This document shows positions 40,401 through 54,172 of a stretch of 64,000 nucleotides of DNA, one piece after another. The position numbers were made by a program, and so were the translations under genes. Below the pieces are notes generated by a model that did no database searches, was not told the DNA's origin, and saw only the letters and a list, made by a program, of their open reading frames with translations. Source of the stretch: Nipponacmea schrenckii (Eukaryota; Mollusca; Gastropoda; Lottiidae); assembly GCA_030562195.1 (NCBI GenBank), contig CM060201.1:37182067-37246066 (forward strand), given 5' to 3'. Every line of letters begins with the position of its first letter. The first letter of the stretch is position 1.

Positions 40401-41381
40401 AAGAGATACTCTCCTATAGAAGCACTGATCTAAGTCACAAGTTTTAGGTGTTATAAGACATACTCTCCTATAGAAGCACTGGTCTAGGTCACAAGTATTA
40501 GGTATTATAAGAGATACTCTCCTATAGAAGCATTGGTCTAGGTCACAAGTATTATATGTTATAAGACATACTCTCCTATAAAACCACTGGTCTAGGTCAC
40601 AAGCATTAGATATTATAAGAGATACTCTCCTATAGAAACACTGGCCTAGGTCACAAGTATTATGTGTTATAAGAGATACTCTCCTATAGAAGTACTGGCC
40701 TAGGTCACAAGTATTAGATATTATAAGAGATACTCTCCTATAGAAGTATTAGGTATTAAAAGAGATGCTCTCCTATAGAAGCACTGATCTAGGTCACAAG
40801 TATTAGGTGTTATAAGACATACTCTCCTATAAAACCACTGGTCTAGGTCACAAGTATTAGGTATTATAAGAGATACTCTCCTATAGAAGCACTGATCTAA
40901 GTCACAAGTTTTAGGTGTTATAAGACATACTCTCCTATAGAAGCACTGGTCTAGGTCACAAGTATTAGGTATTATAAGAGATACTCTCCTATAGAAGCAT
41001 TGGTCTAGGTCACAAGTATTATATGTTATAAGAGATACTCTCCTATGGAACCACTGGTCTAGGTCACAAGTATAAGGCGTTATAAGACATATCATGTTTT
41101 GTATTTTTCACATACATGTAAATAATTCATGTTAGTCTCTTTATACATGCAAATCATATGCAAATTAGGTTCCATAATATCATTAAGTTATATTCTTAGC
41201 CTGGCTATAACATTATAAGCTAAGTTCCGATGCATGAATTAATACCATTTGCGGTTTATTCTAGATTATTTAGGGCTATTCCTCTTTTAAGTCAAACCAA
41301 TAATATTATACTTACGAAAAATAAAATATTGAGAAAAATAAAAACAATTTTAACTACTTTGAAGGATGATTCACTCGCCAT
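34443..41381 (-). CDS. Tetraspanin, seven coding exons, 230 aa
   Basis: Exons in transcript order: 41316-41381, 39732-39923, 39315-39389, 39031-39114, 38562-38684, 35023-35106, 34443-34511. Every junction is GT-AG and phase 0. Four membrane segments are visible: about 11-35, 51-74, 83-107 and 195-221. The large extracellular loop (about 110-194) has the hallmark CCG (C142, C143), PDSCC (C163, C164), an extra C169 and C182 in GCY. YRDE ends the third segment, as in the family. The small loop is short and the N-terminus MASESS is cytoplasmic. Tetraspanins organise membrane proteins into microdomains and have no catalytic activity; the ortholog group is not certain. It is convergent with the deaminase gene. 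Intron 1 (41315-39924) holds a 54-bp minisatellite with a higher-order duplication, and intron 5 (38561-35107) holds 20-bp and 91-bp arrays. Confidence 0.96.
34607..34775. repeat. Minisatellite, about 36-bp unit, 4-5 copies, tetraspanin intron 6
   Basis: Repeated phrase ACGTGATATATGGGTGTAAT then ATCGGTACGTTTAGG, with decay toward the right. Confidence 0.85.
36044..36200. repeat. Minisatellite, 20-bp unit, 7-8 copies, tetraspanin intron 5
   Basis: Near-perfect copies of ACAGATATATAAAAACTTTT. Immediately left, at about 36,029-36,042, is AAACGTTTCAACGTG, which on the minus strand reads CACGTTGAAACGTTT. Confidence 0.95.
37855..38215. repeat. 91-bp repeat, about 4 copies, tetraspanin intron 5
   Basis: The unit contains GTTGAGTTAATAAATATCAG, TAGTATATCTATATATCT, TTTGATAACACTGCCTGTAT and GAGCATGTGAA. 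The same unit forms the larger array at 45,550-46,790 in the same orientation. Confidence 0.93.
38744..38965. mobile_element. Palindromic MITE-like element, tetraspanin intron 4
   Basis: ATGAGTATATATCCATCAGT at the left faces ACTGATGAATATATACTCTT at the right, and the flanks AAGAATGGTCA and TGTCCAAGAC also roughly pair. It lies in intron 4 (39030-38685) and extends to about 66 bp from exon 4. Related to 34,239-34,336. Confidence 0.6.
39955..41090. repeat. Minisatellite, 54-bp unit, about 20 copies, with a 467-bp higher-order repeat
   Basis: The unit includes TATAAGAGATACTCTCCTAT, AGAAGCACTGGTCTAGG and TCACAAGTATTAGG. Particular variants, including one truncated unit lacking the CTAGGTCAC part at about 40,280 and 40,747, recur at exactly 467-bp spacing. 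A large block has therefore been duplicated in tandem. The minus-strand frame at 40,721-41,095 is a consequence of the 54-bp phase. Confidence 0.95.
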
Positions 41382-42689
41382 TTTGTTCTGAAAATGAAAG
41401 TAATGACTGTATAACTGAAATTTCAACTGTAAAATGGTATTACGAAATTGACGTATTTACAGAATGGGCTGGGATAGTTAATAACATTATAAATTGTGCA
41501 TGTTATCGTCACATCCAAACAATACAGGCAAAGAATACAGGTTTATAAAGAGTTTGATTCAATAAACCATCTGGAAATTCCAAACTATAATTTTACTAAC
41601 GTAGTAGGCTACATATTTTAAAAAATATATGTGGAGTTCCAAAGATTTATATGTAACACTATAAAATTTGAAAATAATTAATGATTCCACGGCCAATGAT
41701 GTCTAGTATCAGCTCGTTAAAGACTTGACTCCTCTTGTTATTCTGATGTGGCTATCACGCACGTGAATCAAAATACTAGGAATATTTCCGCAATGTCCGC
41801 ATGTTTAGACTCGGTAAACCATGGTCGTAGAATAGAATAAGGATTGGTTTACCAGATTTTATCCTAACAACTCTTTTCGAACCCTTAAGCTGCAATATTC
41901 TTATTAATACTTATAAAACCAACCCCCTATATTGCTATAAGGGTCGAATATTGACTGAAATGTACCGTTTTATATTGGACATTTCAAACGAAAATCTAAG
42001 CAGGTTGTTATTGACAACTGTAAAATAGAGGAAGTATTAAAATCTTACCGAATATTGAAATATTTTACACAATAAAACACAGATCAGTCACATCGATGAA
42101 AATATCCAAGCTATTATAGGTCAAACCCTAAAATAGACTATTATAACAAAACCTGTCAAACCGGTTTTACATCTCTCACGGTATTGGATAGCTCCACTCG
42201 TTTAAAATTAATGAAAGGCTAGATTATTCTTACGGTACAATTTACTAAATGATTCCGTTAACCCTACTTAAATTTGTCAATATTTATTTTTTAAATTTAA
42301 ATGATTTTGTATTAATAAAACTTTAATTGTATTACGATATGTTTTGTCTATTGTAACGCTTTAATCAGTTATAAAGAGGGAAATATAAATAGACGTTTGA
42401 TAAACGTGTAGCCGTATAACGAGAGTAGTAAACCAAACATACAATATTTAATTCAATATATGGTCTATTTGACAAGTTAATTACAGGACTACCTATTATT
42501 TCTACGGAAGAATTTTGATATAATATGTGTGTAGGGGGTGATAAGCAAATTGAGTTTGTTGATAGAAGGGAGGTAACTACAAATATATATTTGACTAGAC
42601 TACAATAAATAAATCCCACGCGGAATAAAAATTTAATTCAAATGAGGTAACTACAAAAAGAAAAGACTACAGTAATCAAGGTCTACAAG
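41382..42689. other. Upstream region of tetraspanin, no gene seen
   Basis: The tetraspanin promoter should lie at the left end, just above 41,381. I see no clear TATA box or other supported element. The frames at 41,366-41,548 and 42,365-42,619 have no family. Confidence 0.4.
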
Positions 42690-43312
42690 GTACGAAGCAT
42701 AGCCATACCATTAATAGTATCTGGTACGAAGCATAGCCATACTATTAATAGTATCTGGTACGAAGCATAGCCATACTAATAATAGTATCTGGCACAAAGC
42801 ATAGCCATACTATTAATAGTATCTGGAACGAAGCATAGCCATACTATTAATAGTATCTGGTACGAAGCATAGCCATACTATTAATAGTATCTGGTACGAA
42901 GCATAGCCATACTATTAACAGTATCTGGTACGAAGCATAGCCATACTATTAATAGTATCTGGTACGAAGCATAGCCATACTATTAATAGTATCTGGAACG
43001 AAGCATAGCCATACTATTAAAAGTATCTGGAACGAAGCATAGCCATACCATTAATAGTATCTGGTACGAAGCATAGCCATACCATTAATAGTATCTGGAA
43101 CGAAGCATAGCCATACTATTAATAGTATCTGGTACGAAGCATAGCCATACCATTAATAGTATCTGGTACGAAGCATAGCCATACCATTAATAGTATCTGG
43201 AACGAAGCATAGCCATACTATTAATAGTATCTGGAACGAAGCATAGCCATACTATTAATAGTATCTGGTACGAAGCATAGCCATACCATTAATAGTATCT
43301 GGTACGAAGCTG
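42690..43312. repeat. Minisatellite, 34-bp unit with internal palindrome, about 18 copies
   Basis: The unit is GGTACGAAGCATAGCCATAC then TATTAATAGTATCT. ATACTATTAATAGTAT is a 16-base palindrome in each copy. Copies alternate mainly between GGTACG and GGAACG starts and between CATACT and CATACC. Confidence 0.95.
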
Positions 43313-44308
43313 TCTGTCCAAAGTTTCACTAAGTTAGATTTTTAAAAGGGAGGTAACCAATTATATCACACTACAACAAATAAATCATACGAAGTCACAA
43401 ACAAGTCAGGGGAACTTGTCTTAGATTATTGTGGATTTATGATGTGAATTGACACCAACTGAAACATATGTCCTGTTATTTTTCAGTCAAGCTGTCTCAA
43501 ACTCTCGGTCCAATTAATTCCAAACTCTACTGGCTACAGTCAAGGTTGAGGGGGTTAGTGTTTTTATAGGATAGACCACTGAACTCGAGTCAAAACAGTA
43601 ACCGACCAGATGGCATGGTAACACATGTCTTAAACAATAACAGATTAACCGAATCGTAAATACATACAGAATAAAATGTCTTGTATAATATTTTTACTGT
43701 TACTCTCTTGATTTTCACCATCAAAGTGATTTAGAAACAGTGGGTGAAGTTGACACAGAGTCTTTACTAAGTTTACAAATAACAATAAATATGTTTAGAC
43801 AATATGATTTATTTACAAAATGAAAACGAAGACAAAATAGAAACTTTCACAATATTTTGGACTAATCCATTGTTAATATTTCAAACAATTAAAGGAATAA
43901 TTTATTTCAGGATCAAAATCATAATCATAAAATTGCTGGATATATGAATCAGTAATCCATGATGGGGATCACATTTTAATCAGATTGAAAAATATTGAAT
44001 AAACACGGTCCAAGTTCTTGAAGAAAATTTTTTTATCCATTGCATGTTTAATTCTGTACAATGTCTGCTGATCATTTTATGGTAGTTTCAATTCTAGTGT
44101 TTTAAATGAATGGGAATAGATTAAGTATAGTGTTAAGTGTAGGTTTAACGAAACAGAAGATATGATAAACAGTTATTACATATAGTTTGGGCCTGTACAA
44201 TATGTGGACAAGTTTAGCTTCTGTACAAACGAATCCACATGGTACCATGCATCAGACAGTGTTCCTTTCTATTCCAATCTTTACATACACCAAATCTCAC
44301 TGAGTGAA
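43313..44308. other. Intergenic stretch downstream of RPABC5
   Basis: Probably contains the RPABC5 3' UTR on its right side; a minus-strand AATAAA-like signal lies at about 43,900. No other gene is seen. Confidence 0.4.
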
Positions 44309-46790
<2,482 letters not shown>

Positions 46791-47079
46791 TTTTCATACG
46801 CCTTTTTCAATTTATCTTATACCGGTATACAGTTTATGATGGAAATACTAGCTAGTAACAGATAGGCCTAAAGAAATTTAGTCAGTAAACTTTTCTTATG
46901 AAAATCTTATTCTTACAAATCGTCCTCCATAACCTTTTTCTTACAGTTTTATTTCTCATCAAAATATATTTCACTAACCTCTTTTCAAGAATTCAATCGC
47001 TGAAAAGCTCAATCAAGACTGATTATAAGCAAATGTTACTTTAATATACGAAATTTCTTGAAAAATGTGTTCTTTATTG

Positions 47080-47170
47080 TAAACACTCTTACTTCCGGTA
47101 AGAGTTACGTCCCTTAAGTAATACTCTTTTACGCTCTCTTTCAGTTCAGTTTACGCACATTCTTTTAAAC
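47080..47170 (-). promoter_or_regulatory. Possible RPABC5 promoter and untranslated first exon
   Basis: On the minus strand ACCGGAAGT (47,091-47,099), a consensus ETS site, overlaps GAA|GTAAGAG, a good donor. ETS sites are common in promoters of housekeeping genes. The location, beyond the 91-bp array, fits an untranslated first exon that splices to 45,523. This is inference from two short motifs. Confidence 0.3.
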
Positions 47171-48630
47171 GATACATTCCTTTGAAAACCTGTTCACGGA
47201 GCTGGCACGTGTATCCATTTCATATTTAATCTTGGGCTATTTCAGGATTAAAAATATATGTTTTTAAGATTAAAGATTATTGAGAACAGGTTTTGTGAAT
47301 ATAACACGTTCGTATTCCTAACTGCACGTATAGGTAGATAATACCACAGATTTATGTATTTTTTACAATCTCGAATTCGAAATAAACCTGTCGAAATTGA
47401 GCTTCCGTTTTTAGAATGGTCTTCAATCCATGTTTTAGCCATGTGCACGTCCTAGAAAGTTGTTACCTTCTTATCGCACACGTAGTACGATTCAGTGTGT
47501 CACCTCCGATAAGAGTTTGCTCTATAGACACCAGCTGGGAAAATAACACGTGCGATATTTGTCCCAAATTTGTCTTAAATCAATTGTGCTTTCTGCTCGT
47601 CTGCTTTCCCAGTGTGTCATAGTGCTCAGGTTTGTTGATATCTGGAGATTGAAAAGAAGTACTGGTTAACGATGAAGGGATAACGTCCTGGTAATACGCC
47701 AACTGGAAAATCAGACTATACTACTATCCCAATTTTTGTTGCTTTTTATTTTATTCTTACATGCACTATCGGGTCAACACTCTTTTCCAACTCAGTTCTT
47801 AGTACCAAGGAAGGACGGGAGAAACCGTTCTGTGTGAACTATCCCAACCAGGGATGACCCCTGACATGCTATGGCGATAAAAGAGTGCATCGTGATCATG
47901 TGAAACGTTCTGATCGGGTGAAAAAACATACGTCCGTCTGTCCCTAGCCTTAGCGACAAAGAAATTTAGTCAAGGTCAAACTTATTTAAACCATAGCCTT
48001 ATTCGTCATACGTTGTCTCCCATTGTATCTAAACAACACCCCACCCCATTCGCAATACTTCTTCGAGGCCTATATTTTGTTGCTATATGCGGCGAGGGAC
48101 CACATCCCATCCGTCATACTTCGTCGTGGTAATACCAGCGGGGGAATTAATTTATTCATAGCTTGATATGGTTAATTCAAAATAGGACCTAGAATCTTTC
48201 TAGAAAACCATAGACAATCAAATCAAATCACTCGTTATAGACGTTTTGTTCTCATCCCCATGCCAATAAAAAACGATGCGATTGTGTTTTTAATTAGCTT
48301 AACATATAAGCAATAAATTATTGCTTAGTTTTATAGATTTATAGGATTTCAGTTGGATTCTATCGTATAGTTAAGGCATTAGACAAGTCCATTGACGAGC
48401 AAAGACTCATTTCGCATTTAAAAATTTCAACTCCTAAGCGGTAGAACACCTTTAAAAGGACTTCTTGGTACTGTAGGTATGTGGTTCAAACAGCAGGTTC
48501 CAATTGGTTGACATGCTGATAAGATAAACATCTATATACAGATATCACAGACTGTGTACGTGACCCACTCACAAACTTTGATACCATTTTTTACTACCCC
48601 TAGATAAACCATATATGGATAGCATGGTAT
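47171..48630. other. Intergenic stretch between RPABC5 and the first temptin gene
   Basis: Short frames at 47,248-47,448 (-) and 47,416-47,622 (+) overlap on opposite strands and have no family. No arrays are seen. The two flanking genes are divergently transcribed. Confidence 0.45.
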
Positions 48631-48640
48631 TTTGGGGCCC

Positions 48641-48647
48641 TATATAA
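48641..48647 (+). promoter_or_regulatory. TATA box of the first temptin gene
   Basis: TATATAA follows GGGGCCC and lies 42 bases before the ATG at 48,689. That spacing leaves room for a short 5' UTR with a start near 48,670-48,675. Confidence 0.65.
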
Positions 48648-48688
48648 TAAAGCCAGATCGTATATCGAGATCAGATTAACTATTCAAG

Positions 48689-50761
48689 ATGTTACGAGTT
48701 ATTATACTAAGTGCTGTTATTTGCGTGACCCTAGTTCAGTCTAAAGAAAAATACTTGAGTCTTCTTCCAAACAGCCATAATGTCAAAAACCCCTGTGACC
48801 AGAGTCCCTGGCTGGCAATTGGACACTATGAGCTTTCTGGTAAACATGGAGAAAATGTTTTTGGAGAGGTAAAATACTCTTAAATTTACATCCACCTTTA
48901 TCATTGTTAGACTTGTTTTTCTAGCTTTACTGGTTGGTTATGAAGAGCCGTTTATTTTGCTTTTACAGTAAGTTGCACTGGAGAACTCTGTTCATAATAA
49001 GGAATCTACGATTATTTAAAACGCATTAAATATTTCAAAAGACATTATCTACCTCGGAGATTGGCTTAATAAACTTATTCTGAGTAACTTTCAAAGGAAA
49101 CCAATTATAGTAAAAGGAACTATATATTTTACAGGGATAACAACTAAGATTCACAAGCCCGCCGTGACAGGGATCCTTTCTACCAGTTGTTATTGGCCAA
49201 ACCTTTTGGTGTTGATCTTTCCCGGATTATTCTAGTTTCTTTTGTAAATAAAAAATAAGAAAAACTTCGATGTACAAGATAACTCGTTTATTGACACTGG
49301 TAGAAGTACCGTGGCGTGAATAAATTAATCATAATAAAAGAAATTGAAAGGAAGATATATTTTGAAACTGGTACGAACTTAATTTGACCTGGTTAGATGG
49401 AGCATGTTACTTTTTGAAAATGATAAACTTACTTCGTTTCTTTTCAGGACTTTAAACACATTGGAGACAAACACTGGAATAAAGCCCTGTGTCAGAAAGA
49501 TTCTGACGGTGATGGTAAAACAAACGGTGCTGAATTAGGAGATCCTTCTTGCATCTGGACTCCATCTGGTAGTCACAATCTACAACCCGTTACAGGTCAC
49601 CCAGGTAGGTAATTTTATATCCTACAAACCGTTACAGGTAACCCAGGTAGGTAACTTCATAATATACAAACCGTTACAGGTAACCTAGGTATGTTACTAT
49701 ATAATTTACAACCCGTTACAAGTCACCCAGGTATGTAACTTTATAATCCACAACCCGTTACAGGTCACCAAGGTATGTAACTTTATAATCCACAACCCGT
49801 TACAGGTCACACAGGTTTGCAACTTTATAATTTATAATGCGTTACAGGTAACCCAGGTAGGTAACTTTATAATCTACAACCCGTTACAGGTAACCCAGGT
49901 AGGTAACTTTATAATCAACCACCCGTTACAAGTCACCCAAGTATGTAACTTTATAATCTACAACCCGTTACAGGTAACCCAGGTATGTGACTTTATAATC
50001 TACAACACGTAAAAGGTAACCCAGGTATGTAACTATATAATCTACAACCCGTTACAGGTAACTCAGGGATGTTACTATGTAATCTTCAACCCGTTACAGG
50101 TAACTCAGCTATGTAACCATATAATCTACAACCCGTAACAGGTAACTCAGCTATGTAACCATATAATCTACAACCCGTTACAGGTAATTCAGGTATGTTA
50201 CTATATAATCTACAACCCGTTTCAGGTAACTCAGCTATGTAACCATATAATCTACAACCCGTAACAGGTAACTCAGGTATGTTACTTTATAATCTTCGAG
50301 CCGTTATAGGTAACTCAGCTATGTTTCTTTATAATCTTCGAGCCGTAACAGGTAACTCAGGTATGTAACTACATAATCTACAACCCGTTACAGGTAACCC
50401 AGGTAAGTAAATTTATAATCTAAAACCCGTTACAAGTCACCCAGGTATGTAACTTTATAATCTACCACCCGCTTCAGGTAACTCAGGTATGTAACTTTCT
50501 ACAATCCGTTACAGGTCATCCAGGTATGTAACTTTATAATCTACCACCCGTTACAGGTCACCCAGGTAGGTAACTTTATAATCAACCACCACTTTTAGTT
50601 ACACGGGTATTGATTCAAGATGCAAGAAATGTGAAGGCCCCCAATATTATAAGTTATTACCCTTTTCTATTACAGGTATATGCGAACCAGTAGGATCACC
50701 AGCCTGCAGTCACCAAAAGTTTGATTGTACGAATCTGTTTGGTTCACACCATCACGGTTAA
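48689..50761 (+). CDS. Temptin-like secreted protein, three exons, 140 aa
   Basis: Exons 48689-48868, 49448-49604 and 50676-50761 join in phase (introns of phase 0 and 1). Residues 1-18 are a hydrophobic signal peptide. The mature part has C36 (NPC), W41, then C75, C95 and C115, the spacing expected for the disulfide-bonded temptin fold, plus C123 and C130 in a short C-terminal extension ending HHHG. D78-S-D80-G-D82-G through E89 fits a 12-residue EF-hand-type calcium loop, followed by LGDP and HPG, the temptin signature. Temptins in sea slugs are secreted water-borne pheromone proteins that act with attractin; the role here may differ. A TATA box lies 42 bases upstream. Intron 2 (49605-50675) is filled with copies of the exon 2 end and its donor site. 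A paralog lies 2.3 kb downstream. Confidence 0.9.
49600..50600. repeat. Minisatellite, about 38-bp unit, about 26 copies, derived from temptin exon 2 and its donor
   Basis: The exon ends CAATCTACAACCCGTTACAG then GTCACCCAG, followed by the intron start GTAGGTAA. The intron then repeats TAATCTACAACCCGTTACAG, GTAACCCAG and GTATGTAACTTTA over and over. The array is therefore an expansion of the last 30 or so exon bases plus the 5' splice site. Confidence 0.94.
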
Positions 50762-51044
50762 AACAGTGAACAGAAAGCGGGAGTTGATTTTTTTCTTTAC
50801 ATTTAAATTCTTTTGTATTTGTAGTTGTCTTCATAATTCGTAACAATGATTAGAAAAAGTAATCGCAGATATTTGTTGTATCGCTCCAGAGTAGCACCTC
50901 TACCAACCCACCCCTAAATTAACTATTTTATACTGATAGCGATATCGACGTACTGTCAATTAAAATATACAATTATCTGATAATCCCCCATTGTAAAGTT
51001 ACTAAAATAGTTGATAATATGTAAGGTTTGAATCATTCAAAGGC
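50762..51044. other. First temptin 3' flank
   Basis: The 3' UTR is not precisely bounded. No AATAAA lies close to the stop; an ATTAAA occurs at about 50,959. Confidence 0.4.
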
Positions 51045-52090
51045 GGAGAGCACTTTACAGAATACACAATTATCATCGTATAACATACTTCTTAAATAAC
51101 AAGGTACATAATACACTTCTTTAATAACAAGGTACATAACACACTTCTTTAATAACAAGGTACATAACACACTTCTTTAATAACAAGGTACATAACACAC
51201 TTCTTTAATAACAAGGTACATAACACACTTCTTTAATAACAAGGTACATAACACACTTCTTTAATAACAAGGTACATAACACACTTCTTTAATAACAAGG
51301 TACATAACACACTTCTTTAATAACAAGGTACATAACACACTTCTTTAATAACAAGGTACATAACACACTTCTTTAATAACAAGATACATAACACACTTCT
51401 TTAATAACAAGGTACATAACACACTTCTTTAATGACAAGGTACATAACACACTTCTTTAATAGCAAGGTACATAACACACTTCTTTAATAACAAGGTACA
51501 TAATACACTTCTTTAATAACAAGGTACATAACATACTTCTTTAATAACAAGGACATAACAACTTCTTTAATAACAAGGTATAACACACTTCTTTAATAAC
51601 AAGGTACATAACATACTTCTTTAATAACAAGGTACATAACACACTTCTTTAATAACAAGGTACATTACATTACACACTTCTTTATACAAGGTACATACTT
51701 CTTTAATAACAAGGTACATAACACACTTCTTTAATAACAAGGTACATAACACACTTCTTTAATAACAAGGTACATAACACACTTCTTTAATAACAAGGTA
51801 CATTACACACTTTTTTAATAACAAGGTATATAACACACTTCTTTAATTACAAGGTACGTAACACACATCTTTAATAACAAGGTACATAACACACTTCTTT
51901 AATAACAAGGTACATTACATTACACACTTCTTTAATAACAATGTATATAACATACTTCTTTAATAACAAGGTACATAACACACCTTAGTTTACACAAGTT
52001 TTCAGAGTAAATTGTGATGAAACGTTACGTACTTTGTTATTAAAGAAGTGAGTTCTACCGTAATATTGCCTTTCTATTCTGTTATAACTT
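51045..52090. mobile_element. Inverted-repeat element carrying a 28-bp minisatellite (copy 1)
   Basis: Between about 51,090 and 51,985 lie roughly 32 copies of ACTTCTTTAATAACAAGGTA then CATAACAC. Right of it, GATGAAACGTTACGTACTTT and GTTATTAAAGAAGTG appear in inverted orientation, followed by CTACCGTAATATTGCC and TCTGTTATAAC. The reverse complement of that right end resembles the left flank (ACAGAATA, CGTATAACATACTTCT). The family is shared with 62,444-63,002, where the termini are better preserved. It has no coding capacity and lies between the two temptin genes. Confidence 0.75.
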
Positions 52091-52355
52091 TTATCCATGA
52101 AAATGCCAAAATTCCGCTTGTGAATCTAATATCATAATGCATGATGAAGTATTGCTACCTTACAAATTCTGAACAGAAGTTAGTTTTGTTGTCAAGTTAA
52201 TGGTCAATAGTCTTGGAATGCAAACAAAATCTCAAAATGTGATTTGTCTTTCGACCATTCTCTTCAAGAGAGAATCTCTAGTCAGATAGTGTTACTGTTC
52301 TAACACAGGACAAGGTCTTCAACTGAAATTATTATTTATTGATTATGTCTAGGGC
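52091..52355. other. Short non-genic stretch
   Basis: Unique-looking AT-rich sequence between two repeat blocks; nothing recognised. Confidence 0.4.
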
Positions 52356-52876
52356 TGGTTTGGTAGGAACCATGCTAGACTATAGAAGGAAATAACGGTT
52401 GGTAGGAACCATGCTAGACTATAGAAGGAAATATCGGTTGGTAGGAACCATGCTAGACTATAGAAGGAAATAACGGTTGGTAGGAACCATGCTAGACAAC
52501 AGAAGGAAATAACGGTTGGTAGAAACCATGCTAGACTATAGAAGGAAATAACGGTTGGTAGGAACCATGCTAGACTATAGAAGGAAATAACGGTTGGTAG
52601 GAACCATGCTAGACTATAGAAGGAAATAACGGTTGATAGGAACCATGCTAGACTATAGAAGGAAATAACGGTTGGTAGGAACCATGCTAGACTATAGAAG
52701 GAAATAACGGTTGGTAGGAACCATGCTAGACTATAGAAGGAAATAACGGTTGGTAGGAACCATGCTAGACTATAGAAGGAAATAACGGTTGGTTAGAACC
52801 ATGCTAGACTATAGAAGGAAATAACGGTTGGTTAGAACCATGCTAGACTATAGAAGCAAATAACGGTTGGTAGGAA
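52356..52876. repeat. Minisatellite, 39-bp unit, about 13 copies
   Basis: Highly regular copies of GGTTGGTAGGAACCATGCTA then GACTATAGAAGGAAATAAC. The array ends about 150 bp before the second temptin start codon, so it lies in or near that promoter. Confidence 0.96.
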
Positions 52877-53829
52877 AGGTCGGATTTTGTTGGTTATCTT
52901 GTCACGTTTGATAAGAAACAGAGGTCAAAGTTTATCTGACAATCCTTGGTCTCAATGTATTATAGCTAACCTTATACATTCTACTGGACAGTCATAATCA
53001 CAGGAACTGTTTGTAAAGCAGGAAAATGAGGTCTGTCGTGTTGATGCTAGTGTGTATTGCCGTGGTTTGCTCCCATAAAGTAAATCAGGGGAAGATTCCT
53101 AATGGTAACAGGGTACTTAACCCCTGTGATAACACAATATGGGCTGGAGTCGGTCATTGGAACCCGCAAGGTACTGGATTATTGAATCCCTTTGGAGAAG
53201 TGAGTATTGTGTCTATACTGTTTATTGACTTTAAGTAATAATAGACCGAACATAAATTAAAGTGATACTGCGTCTTAACATAAATATAAAATCCTAAAGA
53301 ATGGTGTTATAAAGTAACAGAATCTCTGAAAAATCTGGAAAACTCACAAAACTAATTATAATTGAAAAAGGCTGAATCAATGCATTAAGCGTCGTTCAAT
53401 AATTAAATACATCTTTATCGATATTTATTAATTTTTGTTTGTAATCTATTCATGGCAGGTATATTTACTTATTTATATATGCCCTGATTGACCAAGTTTA
53501 AGTCTTTTTAAATTTTATGTTCATTCTAAGACACAGTATCCCTATCTGGGATCTGGCCCTACTTTACTTTGTACCTCTTGGTAATTTATATAGTTTATCC
53601 ACTAAAAGACACCGAGGGTCATGTTTAAATCATCAAGAGGTACACACATAAAGTAGCGTCCGAAGCCCGTCAGATTAGAATTGGTCAGTGCAGTTACCTC
53701 GTGAAAATCCCATCACAAAAACGAATTTAGGCTTCAGAAGAGAGACAAGTTTTATTGTTTGTAAGGAGGAGCAGAAAAAAACGTGCTTATCCTAAAATTT
53801 AGTCAATCAGTAAGTCAAATATAGGACAA

Positions 53830-54172
53830 TTGTAACTAGTAGAACAGTGTTAATTAGTAGAACAGTGTTAATAAGTAGAACAGTGTTAATTAGTAGAACA
53901 GTGTTAATAAGTAGAACAGTGTTAATTAGTAGAACAGTGTTAAATAGTAGAACAGTGTTAATAAGTAGAACAGTGTTAATAAGTAGAACAGTGTTAATTA
54001 GTAGAACAGTGTAATAGTAGAACAGTGTTAATTAGTAGAACAGTGTTAATTAGTAGAACAGTGTTAATTAGTAGAACAGTGTTAATTAGTAGAACAGTGT
54101 TAATTAGTAGAACAGTGTTAATTAGTAGAACAGTGTTAATTAGTAGAACAGTGTTAATTAGTAGAACAGTGT
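53830..54172. repeat. Minisatellite, 18-bp unit, about 19 copies, second temptin intron 1
   Basis: Copies of AGTAGAACAGTGTTAATT with AATA or AATT variants. The 18-bp phase leaves frames open on both strands, repeating LISRTV and LINTVL; these are not genes. Confidence 0.95.

Noticed and set aside
40721..41095. Minus-strand frame repeating a TCDLDQCFYRR-like phrase
   Set aside because: A 54-bp repeat phase within tetraspanin intron 1; the real exons lie outside it.
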